Source: Flavobacterium gawalongense | GTDB lineage: Bacteria > Bacteroidota > Bacteroidia > Flavobacteriales > Flavobacteriaceae | Assembly (NCBI RefSeq): GCF_007097265.1 | Contig: NZ_VJZP01000010.1 | Location: 51,091-115,090 of the forward strand | Direction: 5' to 3' | DNA length: 64,000 nucleotides | Shown: in pieces, positions 9,182-18,373 of the stretch | How positions within the stretch are numbered: position 1 is the first letter of the stretch | Layout of the letters: the number at the start of each line of letters is the position of its first letter | Position numbers and translations under genes: made by a program | The notes under the pieces: model-generated | The model's input: the letters and a program-made list of their open reading frames with translations, nothing else | What the model was told of the DNA's origin: nothing | Databases searched by the model: none

Positions 9182-10096
9182 TTGGAAATCATACTCTCTA
9201 TTAAAAATATCAACAAACGTTATGGCAGTTTACAAGCCTTAAAAGATGTTTCTTTCGAAATATATAAAGGTAATGTTTACGGGATTCTTGGTCCCAACGG
9301 TAGCGGAAAATCGACAACATTAGGGATTGTTTTGAATGTGGTAAATAAAACTTCAGGTGAATACAGCTGGTTTGGTGGTACAATGCAAACGCACGAAGCA
9401 CTAAAAAAAGTGGGAGCTATTATAGAAAGACCTAATTTCTATCCGTACATGACGGCAAAAGAAAACTTAGAATTAGTCTGCAAAATCAAAGGCATCAATT
9501 ATACTAAAGTAAACGAAAAGCTGGAATTAGTTGGTTTAACAGACAGACAAAACAGTAAATTCAGTACTTTTTCACTTGGGATGAAACAGCGATTAGCGAT
9601 AGCTTCAGCCCTACTGAATGATCCGGAAATTTTAATTCTGGACGAACCTACTAACGGTTTAGACCCACAAGGGATTCATCAAATTCGAGATATAATCAAA
9701 CAAATAGCCGCAAAAGGAACTACTATTTTACTCGCCTCTCATTTATTGGACGAAGTAGAAAAAGTATGTACACATGCATTGGTTTTAAGAAAAGGCGAAA
9801 TTTTGTATTCAGGATTAGTTGATGGCATGTCAACAAACGAAGGATTCTTTGAGCTGCAAGCGGATGATATTGAAAATTTGATATTAATTTTAAAAACGCA
9901 TCCTGCTGTAAAAAATGTTGTAAATGAGGAAGGAAAAGTTTTGGTTTATTTAAAAAATGATTTGGAAGCGAAGGAGTTGAATCAGTTTCTTTTTGAAAAA
10001 AACATTGTATTAAGTCATTTGGTTAAACGCAAAAATAGCCTAGAAGAGCAATTTTTGGAATTAACAAATAACACAAAACCAACCATCAAAAACTAA
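9182..10096 (+). CDS. ABC-2 type transporter ATP-binding protein
   Basis: A 304-residue ABC ATPase with Walker A (GPNGSGKST, ~38), signature FSLGMKQR (~127), Walker B with catalytic Glu (ILILDEPTNGLDP) and the H-loop (LLASHLLDEV). The C-terminal ~80 residues form the extension common in drug/lantibiotic exporters of the BcrA/CcmA-like group. The start is read as TTG at 9182: an in-frame stop lies at 9167-9169, and the first in-frame ATG would remove the Walker A region. The permease gene follows after 4 bases, so they form an operon. The substrate cannot be told from the sequence. Confidence 0.88.
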   Translation: MEIILSIKNINKRYGSLQALKDVSFEIYKGNVYGILGPNGSGKSTTLGIVLNVVNKTSGEYSWFGGTMQTHEALKKVGAIIERPNFYPYMTAKENLELVCKIKGINYTKVNEKLELVGLTDRQNSKFSTFSLGMKQRLAIASALLNDPEILILDEPTNGLDPQGIHQIRDIIKQIAAKGTTILLASHLLDEVEKVCTHALVLRKGEILYSGLVDGMSTNEGFFELQADDIENLILILKTHPAVKNVVNEEGKVLVYLKNDLEAKELNQFLFEKNIVLSHLVKRKNSLEEQFLELTNNTKPTIKN

Positions 10097-10100
10097 AAAA

Positions 10101-10937
10101 ATGAAACGACTTCTCTCAATAGAACTACAAAAAATATGGAAAAATAAAGCAAGCCGAGTATTGACTTTGACTTATTTTATTCTCTTAACCTTTATTGCTT
10201 TAATTGCCTCAATCAAATTTGACCTTGGAATTTTCAAACTTCACCTTGCCGAAATGGGAATTTTTAATTTCCCTTTCATTTGGCATTTTAATACCTACAT
10301 TGCGGCAATTTTAAAATTATTCCTGGCGATTGTTATCGTTTCAATGATGGCTAACGAATATAGTTACGGTACATTGAAACAAAATTTGATAGACGGAATG
10401 AGTAAAAAAGAATTTATTCTTTCTAAATTTCTGACAATCATCTTATTTGCTGCGGTATCAACTCTTTTTGTATTTATAATGTCATTAATTCTGGGGTTTA
10501 GCTTTTCTTCCTATACTGAAATTGGTATCGTTTTCTCTAATTTAGAATATATTTTGGCTTATTTCGTAAAATTGGTTGGATTTTTCTCTTTCTGTTTATT
10601 TTTAGGAATATTGGTAAAACGTTCGGCATTTGCACTTGGATTTCTTTTAGTTTGGAATATTATTGAAGGAATTCTCAAAGGAATTTTAACTTTTAAAATA
10701 TTTCCGGACAGTAATAACGCATCCTATATTACACAATTTTTCCCATTAGAATCTATGTCTAATTTAATTGTGGAGCCTTTCTCCAGATTATCAATTATTA
10801 AGTCTATTGGAAACCAAATCGGAATGGAAAACAGTAAAGATTACAGTGTACATTTTTTATCTATTCTAATCGTTTTATGTTGGACTTTCATTTTTACATT
10901 CTTATCGTATCGCTTATTAAAAAATAGAGATTTGTAG
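10101..10937 (+). CDS. ABC-2 type transporter permease
   Basis: A 278-residue integral membrane protein with about six hydrophobic segments: ~20-40, ~60-82, ~105-130, ~150-170, ~175-195 and ~250-270. The N-terminus MKRLLSIELQKIWKNKASRV is the typical cytoplasmic start of BcrB-like ABC-2 permeases, and the motif MMANEYSYGTLKQNLIDG is the conserved first cytoplasmic loop of that family. It lies 4 bases after the ATPase gene and they should form a dimeric exporter. The T9SS gene begins 15 bases further on and may be partly read through from this operon. The exported compound is unknown. Confidence 0.88.
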   Translation: MKRLLSIELQKIWKNKASRVLTLTYFILLTFIALIASIKFDLGIFKLHLAEMGIFNFPFIWHFNTYIAAILKLFLAIVIVSMMANEYSYGTLKQNLIDGMSKKEFILSKFLTIILFAAVSTLFVFIMSLILGFSFSSYTEIGIVFSNLEYILAYFVKLVGFFSFCLFLGILVKRSAFALGFLLVWNIIEGILKGILTFKIFPDSNNASYITQFFPLESMSNLIVEPFSRLSIIKSIGNQIGMENSKDYSVHFLSILIVLCWTFIFTFLSYRLLKNRDL

Positions 10938-10952
10938 TATCTTTACGGAGCT

Positions 10953-13268
10953 ATGAAATGTATAAAAACAATCTTATTTTATATCTTCATTTGTTGCGCC
11001 TCATTTAGTGCAACGGCTCAATCTATTTCAGTAAATGACTCTTATACAGCACAACAACTTGTTGAAAATGTTTTAGTAAATAGTTCTTGTGTTACTATTT
11101 CAAATCCAATTGCAACAGGAGATACATTTACTGCCGGAAAAAATAGTTATGCCTATTTTAATAATCAGGCAGGTAGTTTTCCTTTTACTGAAGGCGTGCT
11201 TTTAAGTACTTGGAGTAGCCAAAATTCTATTGGACCATTTGTAAGAAATCAAGGAGGAGGTGGCACTTCTTGGTTAGGTGATGCCGATTTGGATAAGGAA
11301 TTAGGCTTTAAAACAATAAATGCTACCTTCTTAGAATTTGATTTCACTCCTCTAACTAATTTCATAAGTTTTGATTATATCTTCGCTTCCAATGAATACC
11401 AAGATGATTTTCCGTGTCGGTTTTCTGACGGTTTTGCATTTTTAATAAAGGAAAAAGGCAGCGCTGCCAGTTATCAAAATTTAGCAGTAATTCCTGGCAC
11501 TTCTACACCCGTTTCATCACTAAATATTCATCCATTAATTCCACCATTTGGTGTAGGCGGTGGATGCCCTGCAAAAAATGAAAACTATTTTGCAGGCTAT
11601 AGTTCCGCTACTAGTCCTACTAATTATAGTGCCCAAACTGTGGTGATGAATGCACAAACAAATGTTATAGCCGGAACAACTTATCATATAAAATTAGTAA
11701 TTGCTGATGACTCTTTTCAATATTATGATTCCGCTGTTTTTCTAAAAGCGGGTAGTTTTTCTCCAAAAATAGATTTAGGTGCGGATCGATTATTAACAAC
11801 GAATAATCCTATTTGTTTTGGCGAAAGCTATACTATTGACACTAAATTACCCGTAAGTTATAGTTATAAATGGTTTAAAGATTCAATAGAAATAATCGGA
11901 GAAACTAGTCCAGCGCTCACGGTTATTGATACTGGCAATTACAAAGTTGAAATTACTTTGACACCTGCGACTTGCATGACCACTGATGAAATAAAAGTAG
12001 AATATGCTCCAAAAATCATTTTGAACGACACAACACTTTCACAATGCGATGATAATGCTGATGGAATCACTGTTTTTGATTTAACGCGAGCTGATGCGTT
12101 GGTAAAAAACAATGCTTCTGGTTTAAGCAACATTGTATATTATGAATCTTTAGCTGATGCACAAGCACAAATCAATCCAATTGCGAATCCTACAAATTAT
12201 CAAAACAAAACAGCAAACCAAATTGTCTTTGCCGATACTACAAATCCTTATAGTTGTGCAAATTATGCGGAAGTTCAACTCCAAATCTCAAATAATAGTA
12301 TTGCTCCTCAAAACCCAATCACAACTTGTGATGGGGATACCGTTCAAGATGGTTTGTATCTTTTTGATTTGAATTCACAGATAACTCCACAGGTTTTGAC
12401 TGGATTACCTACCGGATTAATTGTTGAATATTATTTAAACTCCACTGATGCTATTGCTCAAAAAAATCCTTTACCTAATATTTTTAATAACACTGTTGCA
12501 AACCAACAAATTATTTATGCTAGAATTGTAAATGGTTCTGATTGTTACGCAATTACTCCGGAAACACTTATAGTTAGTACTTTTAATCCGCCCAATTTTC
12601 AAGAAGAGAATGCTATTTTGTGCAACGGCAGTTCTATTAACTTAGTTGTTAATGCTGGATTTTCAAGTTATTTATGGGATACAGGAGAAACTACAAATAC
12701 AATTAATGTTAGCACTTCAGGTAATTATTCGGTAACCGTTACGAATGCAAATGGCTGCAACGCCACAAAGACTTTTAATGTATCGGCATCTGAAATTGCA
12801 ACTATTACCGGAGCGACAATAAATGATTTTGACGGAAATGGAAATTCAGTTTTGATTGAATATACGGGAGTCGGCAATTATGAATTTTCAATTGATGGAT
12901 CATTTTTTCAAGACGACCCGCTTTTCAATGCAGTAGCTCCCGGAGATTATTTAGTTTATGTCCGAGATAAAAATGGTTGTGGTCTATCAAATCCATTCCA
13001 AATTTATGTGCTCGATTATCCTCGTTATTTCACTCCAAACGGAGATGGATATAATGATTTTTGGGAAATTAAAAATCTAAATCTGCTGCCAAAATCTAAA
13101 ATAACGATTTTTGACCGTTATGGTAAATTATTAAAAGAACTTAGCTCAACAAGTTCCGGATGGAATGGAATTTTCAATGGATATACATTACCCTCAGACG
13201 ATTATTGGTTTAACTTAACTTTTGAGGATGGAAGAATAATAAAAGGGCATTTTTCATTAAAAAGATAA
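10953..13268 (+). CDS. T9SS-secreted protein, choice-of-anchor-L-like with type B sorting domain
   Basis: A 771-residue secreted protein. A signal peptide ends at about ATAQ (residue 23). Residues ~25-270 match the choice-of-anchor L pattern (NSYAYFNNQAG, GVLLSTW, FDYIFASNEY, SDGFAFLI). Repeated Ig-like or PKD-like beta domains follow. The last ~85 residues are a gliding-motility-associated (type B) sorting domain: YFTPNGDGYNDFWEI, ITIFDRYGKLL, GWNGIFNG, DYWFNLTF and a KGHFSLKR end. The domain before it (EYTGVGNYEFSIDG, VRDKNGCG) is shared with the 42889-46947 protein. It should be exported by Sec, then T9SS, and end up at the surface or outside. It probably serves in adhesion or polymer binding; ligand unknown. 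Confidence 0.88.
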   Translation: MKCIKTILFYIFICCASFSATAQSISVNDSYTAQQLVENVLVNSSCVTISNPIATGDTFTAGKNSYAYFNNQAGSFPFTEGVLLSTWSSQNSIGPFVRNQGGGGTSWLGDADLDKELGFKTINATFLEFDFTPLTNFISFDYIFASNEYQDDFPCRFSDGFAFLIKEKGSAASYQNLAVIPGTSTPVSSLNIHPLIPPFGVGGGCPAKNENYFAGYSSATSPTNYSAQTVVMNAQTNVIAGTTYHIKLVIADDSFQYYDSAVFLKAGSFSPKIDLGADRLLTTNNPICFGESYTIDTKLPVSYSYKWFKDSIEIIGETSPALTVIDTGNYKVEITLTPATCMTTDEIKVEYAPKIILNDTTLSQCDDNADGITVFDLTRADALVKNNASGLSNIVYYESLADAQAQINPIANPTNYQNKTANQIVFADTTNPYSCANYAEVQLQISNNSIAPQNPITTCDGDTVQDGLYLFDLNSQITPQVLTGLPTGLIVEYYLNSTDAIAQKNPLPNIFNNTVANQQIIYARIVNGSDCYAITPETLIVSTFNPPNFQEENAILCNGSSINLVVNAGFSSYLWDTGETTNTINVSTSGNYSVTVTNANGCNATKTFNVSASEIATITGATINDFDGNGNSVLIEYTGVGNYEFSIDGSFFQDDPLFNAVAPGDYLVYVRDKNGCGLSNPFQIYVLDYPRYFTPNGDGYNDFWEIKNLNLLPKSKITIFDRYGKLLKELSSTSSGWNGIFNGYTLPSDDYWFNLTFEDGRIIKGHFSLKR

Positions 13269-13274
13269 ACCTTA

Positions 13275-13482
13275 GTTTTTAATCGTTTAGGAAAACTTCT
13301 CAAACAATTATCTCCCCTCAAGCCTTGGTTGGGATGGTACTTTTCACAAACTACCTACGGACGATTATTGGTTTACCATAAAATTAGAAGACAGAAGGGA
13401 AGCAAAAGGTAATTTTAAGTTTGAAAAGGTAATATTTCATAAATTTTTATATAAGAAAATGTTTTACAACAATTTATTTTGA
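13275..13482 (+). pseudogene. Frameshifted remnant of a T9SS type B sorting domain
   Basis: Directly after the secreted-protein gene, one frame encodes VFNRLGKLLKQLS (from 13275) and a frame shifted by one base encodes GWDGTFHKLPTDDYWFTIKL and then EAKGNFKFEK (from 13327), ending at a TGA at 13480-13482. Together these match the second half of a gliding-motility-type C-terminal domain, whose pattern is FDRYGKLL, GWDGTxNG, LPxxDYWF, KGHFxLK. No start codon or upstream part is present. It is probably the decayed tail of a duplicated sorting domain. Confidence 0.75.
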
Positions 13483-13500
13483 AGAAAAAGTAAATACATA

Positions 13501-13531
13501 AAAAAAGCCATTCGAAAGAATGGCTTTTTTT
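13501..13531. terminator. Bidirectional rho-independent terminator
   Basis: The stem AAAAAAGCCATTC / GAATGGCTTTTTT encloses a GAAA tetraloop, with A- and T-runs on both sides. It sits between the plus-strand T9SS gene remnant and the minus-strand typA gene and can serve both. Confidence 0.85.
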
Positions 13532-13548
13532 ATTGTAAAATATGAAAA

Positions 13549-15345
13549 TTAGAATTTAAATCTTTTTCTATCTGTTTCTGTCAAATATATTTTTCTCAAA
13601 CGAATACTTTTTGGAGTAACCTCAACGTATTCATCTTTTTGAATGTACTCTAAAGCTTCTTCAAGAGAAAAACGAATAGGAGGGATTATTCTTGCTTTTT
13701 CATCATTTCCGGATGAACGAACGTTAGACTGTTTCTTAGCCTTAGTCACGTTTACACACATATCATCGCTACGACTGTTCTCTCCAATTACTTGACCTTC
13801 GTAAATCTCATCATTAGGATCAACGAAGAATTTACCACGATCTTGCAATTTATCGATAGAATAAGGAATTGCTTTACCATTTTCCATAGAGATCAATGAA
13901 CCATTGTTACGTCCAGGAATTTCCCCTTTGTAAGGCTCATATCCTATGTAACGGTGTGACATAATAGCTTCACCGGCAGTAGCAGTCAACAATTGATTAC
14001 GCAATCCAATGATTCCACGAGATGGAATATTAAATTTTATAATCATACGTTCTCCTTTACCTTCCATACTCAACATTTCTCCTTTACGGATAGAAACAAA
14101 CTCTACCGCTCTACCAGAAAGGTTTTCAGGTAAGTCGATTGTTAGTTCTTCAATTGGTTCACATTTTTTACCATCAATTTCTTTGATGATAACTTGTGGT
14201 TGACCGATTTGTAACTCATACCCTTCTCTTCTCATTGTTTCGATAAGAACAGACAAGTGAAGTACTCCACGACCAAAAACCATGAATTTATCAGCTGAAT
14301 CGGTTTCACCTAACTTCATTGCTAAGTTTTTCTCTAACTCTTTTGTCAAACGGTCTCTAATATGACGAGAAGTTACAAATTTACCCTCTTTACCAAAGAA
14401 AGGAGAGTCATTAATTGTAAACAACATACTCATAGTAGGCTCGTCAATATCAATTGTTTTCAGCGCTTCTGGATTTTCAAAATCAGCGATAGTATCTCCA
14501 ATTTCAAAACCTTCCACTCCAATAATAGCACAGATATCTCCGGCAATTACTTGCTCTACTTTCTTACGCCCAAGTCCTTCAAAAGTATGAAGTTCTTTAA
14601 TACGTGATTTCATTACTTTACCATCTCTTTTTACTAAAGCGATCGGCATTCCTTCATTTAATATACCTCTTTCCAAACGACCAATAGCAATACGACCTGT
14701 AAATGCTGAGAAATCTAAAGATGTGATTAACATTTGAGGAGTTCCTTCCGATACTTTAGGAGCTGGTACATTTTTAAGAACCATGTCTAATAACGGTTCA
14801 ATGTTTTCAGTCATAACGTTAAAATCGTCTGACATCCAGTTATTTTTTGCAGAACCATAAACAGTTGGAAAATCCAATTGCTCTTCAGTTGCGCCTAATT
14901 CAAACATTAAGTCAAAAACTTTTTCATGAACTTCTTCAGGAGTACAGTTTTCTTTATCTACTTTATTAATAACAACGCATGGTTTCAAACCAAGGTCAAG
15001 AGCCTTTTGTAATACAAAACGCGTTTGTGGCATTGGTCCTTCAAAAGCATCTACAAGCAGACAAACTCCATCAGCCATGTTCAATACACGTTCTACCTCA
15101 CCACCAAAATCGGCGTGACCAGGAGTATCAATAATGTTGATTTTTGTTCCTTTGTATACTACAGAAACATTTTTAGAAGTAATAGTGATACCTCTTTCAC
15201 GCTCTAAGTCGTTGTTATCAAGGATTAAGTCACCTGTGTTTTCGTTGTCACGAAATAACTGACAGTGATACATAATTTTATCAACCAAAGTTGTTTTACC
15301 GTGATCGACGTGGGCAATAATTGCAATGTTTCTAATAGATTCCAT
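13549..15345 (-). CDS. typA: Ribosome-associated GTPase TypA/BipA
   Basis: A 598-residue translational GTPase of standard length. G1 AHVDHGKT (~10-17), G2 region RERGITI, G3 [13 protein letters not shown]4 NKVDK, then the EF-G-like domains II, III and V and the TypA-specific C-terminal domain (SIRLRKIYL near the end). It binds the 70S ribosome, helps 50S assembly and supports growth under cold or stress. It is a single-gene unit: upstream is divergent from a histidine kinase with 170 bases between, and downstream is a strong terminator. A TACCTTTG -7 box lies 18 bases before the start codon. Confidence 0.96.
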   Translation of the reverse strand: MESIRNIAIIAHVDHGKTTLVDKIMYHCQLFRDNENTGDLILDNNDLERERGITITSKNVSVVYKGTKINIIDTPGHADFGGEVERVLNMADGVCLLVDAFEGPMPQTRFVLQKALDLGLKPCVVINKVDKENCTPEEVHEKVFDLMFELGATEEQLDFPTVYGSAKNNWMSDDFNVMTENIEPLLDMVLKNVPAPKVSEGTPQMLITSLDFSAFTGRIAIGRLERGILNEGMPIALVKRDGKVMKSRIKELHTFEGLGRKKVEQVIAGDICAIIGVEGFEIGDTIADFENPEALKTIDIDEPTMSMLFTINDSPFFGKEGKFVTSRHIRDRLTKELEKNLAMKLGETDSADKFMVFGRGVLHLSVLIETMRREGYELQIGQPQVIIKEIDGKKCEPIEELTIDLPENLSGRAVEFVSIRKGEMLSMEGKGERMIIKFNIPSRGIIGLRNQLLTATAGEAIMSHRYIGYEPYKGEIPGRNNGSLISMENGKAIPYSIDKLQDRGKFFVDPNDEIYEGQVIGENSRSDDMCVNVTKAKKQSNVRSSGNDEKARIIPPIRFSLEEALEYIQKDEYVEVTPKSIRLRKIYLTETDRKRFKF

Positions 15346-15363
15346 CTGTGATTTTTAATGGGT

Positions 15364-15371
15364 GCAAAGGT
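15364..15371 (-). promoter_or_regulatory. -7 promoter box upstream of typA
   Basis: On the minus strand the sequence TACCTTTGCACCC fits the Bacteroidota TAnnTTTG -7 element. No convincing TTG -33 element lies at the expected 17-23 base spacing, so the call rests on the -7 box and its position. Confidence 0.5.
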
Positions 15372-15515
15372 ACACTTTATTTTGATATAAAAAATATTTC
15401 TGCAATAGTTTACATATTGTTAACCTTTTAGACCTAAAAAAATCAATAAAAAAGCTGTTAAAATAAGTTTTGGATGATGTTTAATAATTAAGTATTATTT
15501 AATTATATTTGAGTA

Positions 15516-17231
15516 ATGAAAAACAAAACCAATCAAATAACTCTAACCTACATTCTCATCTCCATATTTATGGCCATTATTTGCCATAAATTATTACAAA
15601 ATTACACCCACAATACTAATTACCAATATTATAACTTTATAAAAGATTTAGTATTTATTTCTTTGACAGGCATAGCTTACAAATATATTTTATCAAAAAA
15701 CGACAATAGAAACATCGCTGTTTTTGAAAAATTAAAGAATACAAATGACGAAATTAAAGAATCGAATGAAAAATATGACATTGTAGCAAAAGCAACAAGT
15801 GATACTATTTGGGATTGGAAAATACAAGAAGACAATCTATCGTGGAATAAAGGAATTGAAAACGTTTTTGGCTATAAAGAAGATCAGGTAGGCGGTAGTT
15901 CAACATGGTGGTTTGATAAAATTCATCCCGAAGACAGCATTAAAATGTCGATAAAACTATACTCGTTTATAGAACAAAAAACAGAAAAATGGCAAGATCA
16001 ATATCGATTTAGATGTGCAGACAACTCTTATAAATATGTCCTGGACAGAGGATTTCTTCTTAAGGACGAGGAGGGAAAAGCGATAAGAATGATTGGAGCA
16101 ATACAGGATATAACAAAACAAAAAGAAGAAGAACAAAGACTTAAATTATTAGAAACCGTAATTACACAATCCAAAGACTCAATAATCATAACCGAAGCAA
16201 ATTCTAACAATACCCGGATACCAAAAATAATTTATGTTAATCCCGCTTTTTCTATCATGTCCGGATATAAATCTGAGGAAGTCATTGGAAAAACTCCAAA
16301 TCTTTTCAAAGGACCAAATTCTGACAAACAAGAATATAAAAAATTGATTACTGCTTTAAAAAATAAAGAAGAGTGCTTAATTGAGACTATCAGCTATAAA
16401 AAAAACAAAGAGGAATATTGGGTTCGTTTCTCTATGATCCCTATTTACAACTCAGAAAATGAACTTTCACATTGGATTTCAATACAAAGAGATGTTTCTA
16501 AAGAAAAGAAACAAGAAAAAGAAAAAGAGCAACTTATTAGAGAATTAACACAAAATAATAAGGACTTAAAACAGTTTTCCTATATTACTTCGCATAATCT
16601 TAGAGCCCCATTATCAAACCTCACCGGTCTTTTAAACCTAATTGAAGATATCCCTATAGAGAATCAGGAATTAAAGGAAATTTTAAACGGCTTTAATAAA
16701 TCAACGCATTTATTGAACGAAACGATTAATGACTTAGTAAAAGTTATTATCATCAAAGACAATCCTTCGATCCAAAAAGAAGCCGTACTTTTAAAAGAAA
16801 TATTTGAAAACGTTTTTAATCAATTAAGCTTTCAAATAGAACTGTACAAACCTATAATTAAACTTAATTTTGAAAAAGTTTCTGTTTTAAACACAAATAA
16901 AGCCTACATAGAAAGCATATTGTTAAATCTATTAACAAATGCTATAAAGTACAAATCTGAAAACAGAAAGCTTAAAATCACAATTAACGCTAATGAAGTT
17001 GATGATACTGTTTATCTAATATTCAAAGACAACGGAATAGGAATAGATTTAGAAAGAAATAGAGACAAAGTTTTTGGGCTTTACCAAAGATTCCATAATT
17101 ATCCTGACAGCAAAGGACTGGGATTATACCTTGTGAAATCTCAGGTTGAAACTATGGGAGGAACTATTAGCATTGAAAGCGAGGTAAACAAAGGAACTAC
17201 ATTCACATTAACATTTAAAAACAAACAATAA
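15516..17231 (+). CDS. Membrane-anchored PAS sensor histidine kinase
   Basis: A 571-residue kinase with two N-terminal hydrophobic segments (~8-25 and ~45-60) that anchor it in the inner membrane with a short external loop. Two PAS modules follow: ~78-205 (ATSDTIWDWKI, ending IGAIQDITKQK) and ~210-340 (ending WISIQRDVSKE). The second contains GKTPNLFKGPNSD, a LOV-like position without the reactive cysteine. The phosphoacceptor box is YITSHNLRAPLSNL, then N-box NLLTNAIKYKS, G1 DNGIGIDL and G2 SKGLGLYLVK. The stop and the next start share a base (TAATG), so it is translationally coupled to the regulator. It is the membrane-bound counterpart of the kinase at 6896-8725. Confidence 0.9.
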   Translation: MKNKTNQITLTYILISIFMAIICHKLLQNYTHNTNYQYYNFIKDLVFISLTGIAYKYILSKNDNRNIAVFEKLKNTNDEIKESNEKYDIVAKATSDTIWDWKIQEDNLSWNKGIENVFGYKEDQVGGSSTWWFDKIHPEDSIKMSIKLYSFIEQKTEKWQDQYRFRCADNSYKYVLDRGFLLKDEEGKAIRMIGAIQDITKQKEEEQRLKLLETVITQSKDSIIITEANSNNTRIPKIIYVNPAFSIMSGYKSEEVIGKTPNLFKGPNSDKQEYKKLITALKNKEECLIETISYKKNKEEYWVRFSMIPIYNSENELSHWISIQRDVSKEKKQEKEKEQLIRELTQNNKDLKQFSYITSHNLRAPLSNLTGLLNLIEDIPIENQELKEILNGFNKSTHLLNETINDLVKVIIIKDNPSIQKEAVLLKEIFENVFNQLSFQIELYKPIIKLNFEKVSVLNTNKAYIESILLNLLTNAIKYKSENRKLKITINANEVDDTVYLIFKDNGIGIDLERNRDKVFGLYQRFHNYPDSKGLGLYLVKSQVETMGGTISIESEVNKGTTFTLTFKNKQ

Positions 17232-17638
17232 TGTTGGATCAAATTTTATGCGTTGATGACGACCCCATAACACTTATGTTATGCAAAAAAGTAATCATTA
17301 AAGCATCCTTTTCAAACGAAATAATCACTTCTCAAAATGGAGAAGAAGCACTTGATTACTTTAATAAACTAAAACATACTAACTCTGAAAGTGAATTAAA
17401 AAAACATCCTCAATTAATCTTTTTAGATTTAAATATGCCAGTAATGGGAGGATGGGAGTTTTTAGATATTTTTAATACTGATGATTATTCCGAATTCAAC
17501 ACCATAAAAGTGGTTGTTCTCTCCTCAACAATAGACCCTGAAGACTTAGAAAAAGCAAGATCATATCCTATGGTCATCGATTTTTTATCGAAGCCCATAA
17601 CTACATCAATGCTTGAATACTTAAAAAACAAAATATAA
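17231..17638 (+). CDS. Single-domain response regulator
   Basis: A 135-residue receiver domain without an output domain: CVDDD near the N-terminus, phosphoacceptor Asp in IFLDLNMPVMGGWEF, VLSST for the Thr/Ser position and FLSKPIT for the Lys-Pro. The start overlaps the kinase stop by one base. A terminator follows within ~50 bases, closing a two-gene operon. It shares its design with the regulator at 8715-9116, so the two cassettes appear paralogous. Confidence 0.9.
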   Translation: MLDQILCVDDDPITLMLCKKVIIKASFSNEIITSQNGEEALDYFNKLKHTNSESELKKHPQLIFLDLNMPVMGGWEFLDIFNTDDYSEFNTIKVVVLSSTIDPEDLEKARSYPMVIDFLSKPITTSMLEYLKNKI

Positions 17639-17652
17639 AAATTATATGTCAT

Positions 17653-17687
17653 AAAAAAAGCTCTCAATAAAATTGAGAGCTTTTTTT
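17653..17687. terminator. Bidirectional rho-independent terminator
   Basis: The stem AAAAAAAGCTCTCAAT / ATTGAGAGC closes a 3-base loop and is followed by seven T. It lies between the plus-strand regulator and the minus-strand rpsT, with A- and T-runs suitable for both directions. Confidence 0.85.
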
Positions 17688-17712
17688 ATAATTATTTTGA
17701 AAATTGTACTAA

Positions 17713-17964
17713 TTACAATTTAGCAACATGTTTCGTTAATTTAGACTTTAAATTAGAAGCTTTATTATCATGAATGATATTTTTCTTAGCTAATTTATCA
17801 ATCATAGATATTACACTTGATAATTTAGAAGTCGCATCTGTTTTATCAGTAGCTATTCTTAACGCTTTGATTGCATTACGAGTAGTTTTGTGTTGGTATC
17901 TATTTAATACTCTTCTCTTTTCGTTACTTCTAATTCTCTTTAGAGCTGATTTATGATTTGCCAT
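17713..17964 (-). CDS. rpsT: 30S ribosomal protein S20
   Basis: 83 residues, start MANHKSALKRIRSNEKRR, the standard S20 N-terminus, followed by the long helical, lysine-rich body and a C-terminal KSKLTKHVAKL. It binds 16S rRNA early in small-subunit assembly. It lies just downstream of three tRNA-Glu genes on the same strand, and its 3' end faces the shared terminator. Confidence 0.96.
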   Translation of the reverse strand: MANHKSALKRIRSNEKRRVLNRYQHKTTRNAIKALRIATDKTDATSKLSSVISMIDKLAKKNIIHDNKASNLKSKLTKHVAKL

Positions 17965-17996
17965 TTTATTGCTTTTTTATCTTTTACTATTTTTTG

Positions 17997-18068
17997 TAGT
18001 CCGTAAGGGAATCGAACCCCTGTTACCAAGACGAAATCTTGGCGTCCTAACCCCTAGACGAACGGACC
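17997..18068 (-). tRNA. tRNA-Glu (UUC)
   Basis: 72 nt without encoded CCA. The acceptor stem GGTCCGT pairs with ACGGACT. The anticodon arm is CCAAG-ATTTCGT-CTTGG, giving anticodon UUC, and the T-loop is GGTTCGATTCC. This copy differs from its two neighbours in the anticodon stem and in parts of the acceptor and T stems. Confidence 0.95.
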
Positions 18069-18105
18069 TTATCCTCCTAAGTTTTTATCAATCTAAATTG
18101 AAATG

Positions 18106-18177
18106 TAGCCCGTAGCGGAATCGAACCGCTCTTACATGGATGAAAACCATGCGTCCTAACCGATAGACGAACGGGCC
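18106..18177 (-). tRNA. tRNA-Glu (UUC)
   Basis: 72 nt. Acceptor GGCCCGT with ACGGGCT (one G-U pair), anticodon arm CATGG-TTTTCAT-CCATG giving anticodon UUC, T-loop GGTTCGATTCC. The mature sequence is identical to the copy at 18224-18295. Confidence 0.95.
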
Positions 18178-18223
18178 ATTTTCCCTCTAAGTTCGGGATG
18201 ACTTTAAATCTGCAAAAAAAATG

Positions 18224-18295
18224 TAGCCCGTAGCGGAATCGAACCGCTCTTACATGGATGAAAACCATGCGTCCTAACCGATAGACGAACGGGCC
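18224..18295 (-). tRNA. tRNA-Glu (UUC)
   Basis: 72 nt, identical to the copy at 18106-18177. The three genes are spaced by ~37 and ~46 bases and probably form one transcript running from near proS towards rpsT. Confidence 0.95.
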
Positions 18296-18373
18296 CTGCT
18301 TCTCTAATGCGGATGCAAAAATACAACTATTTTTGAAACGCACAATAGTAGATGCTAAAAAATTTATTTTTTT

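Noticed and set aside
18077..18343. 88-residue open frame over the tRNA-Glu genes
   Set aside because: It is read through two tRNA genes on the same strand; the repeated protein segments merely reflect the identical tRNA copies.
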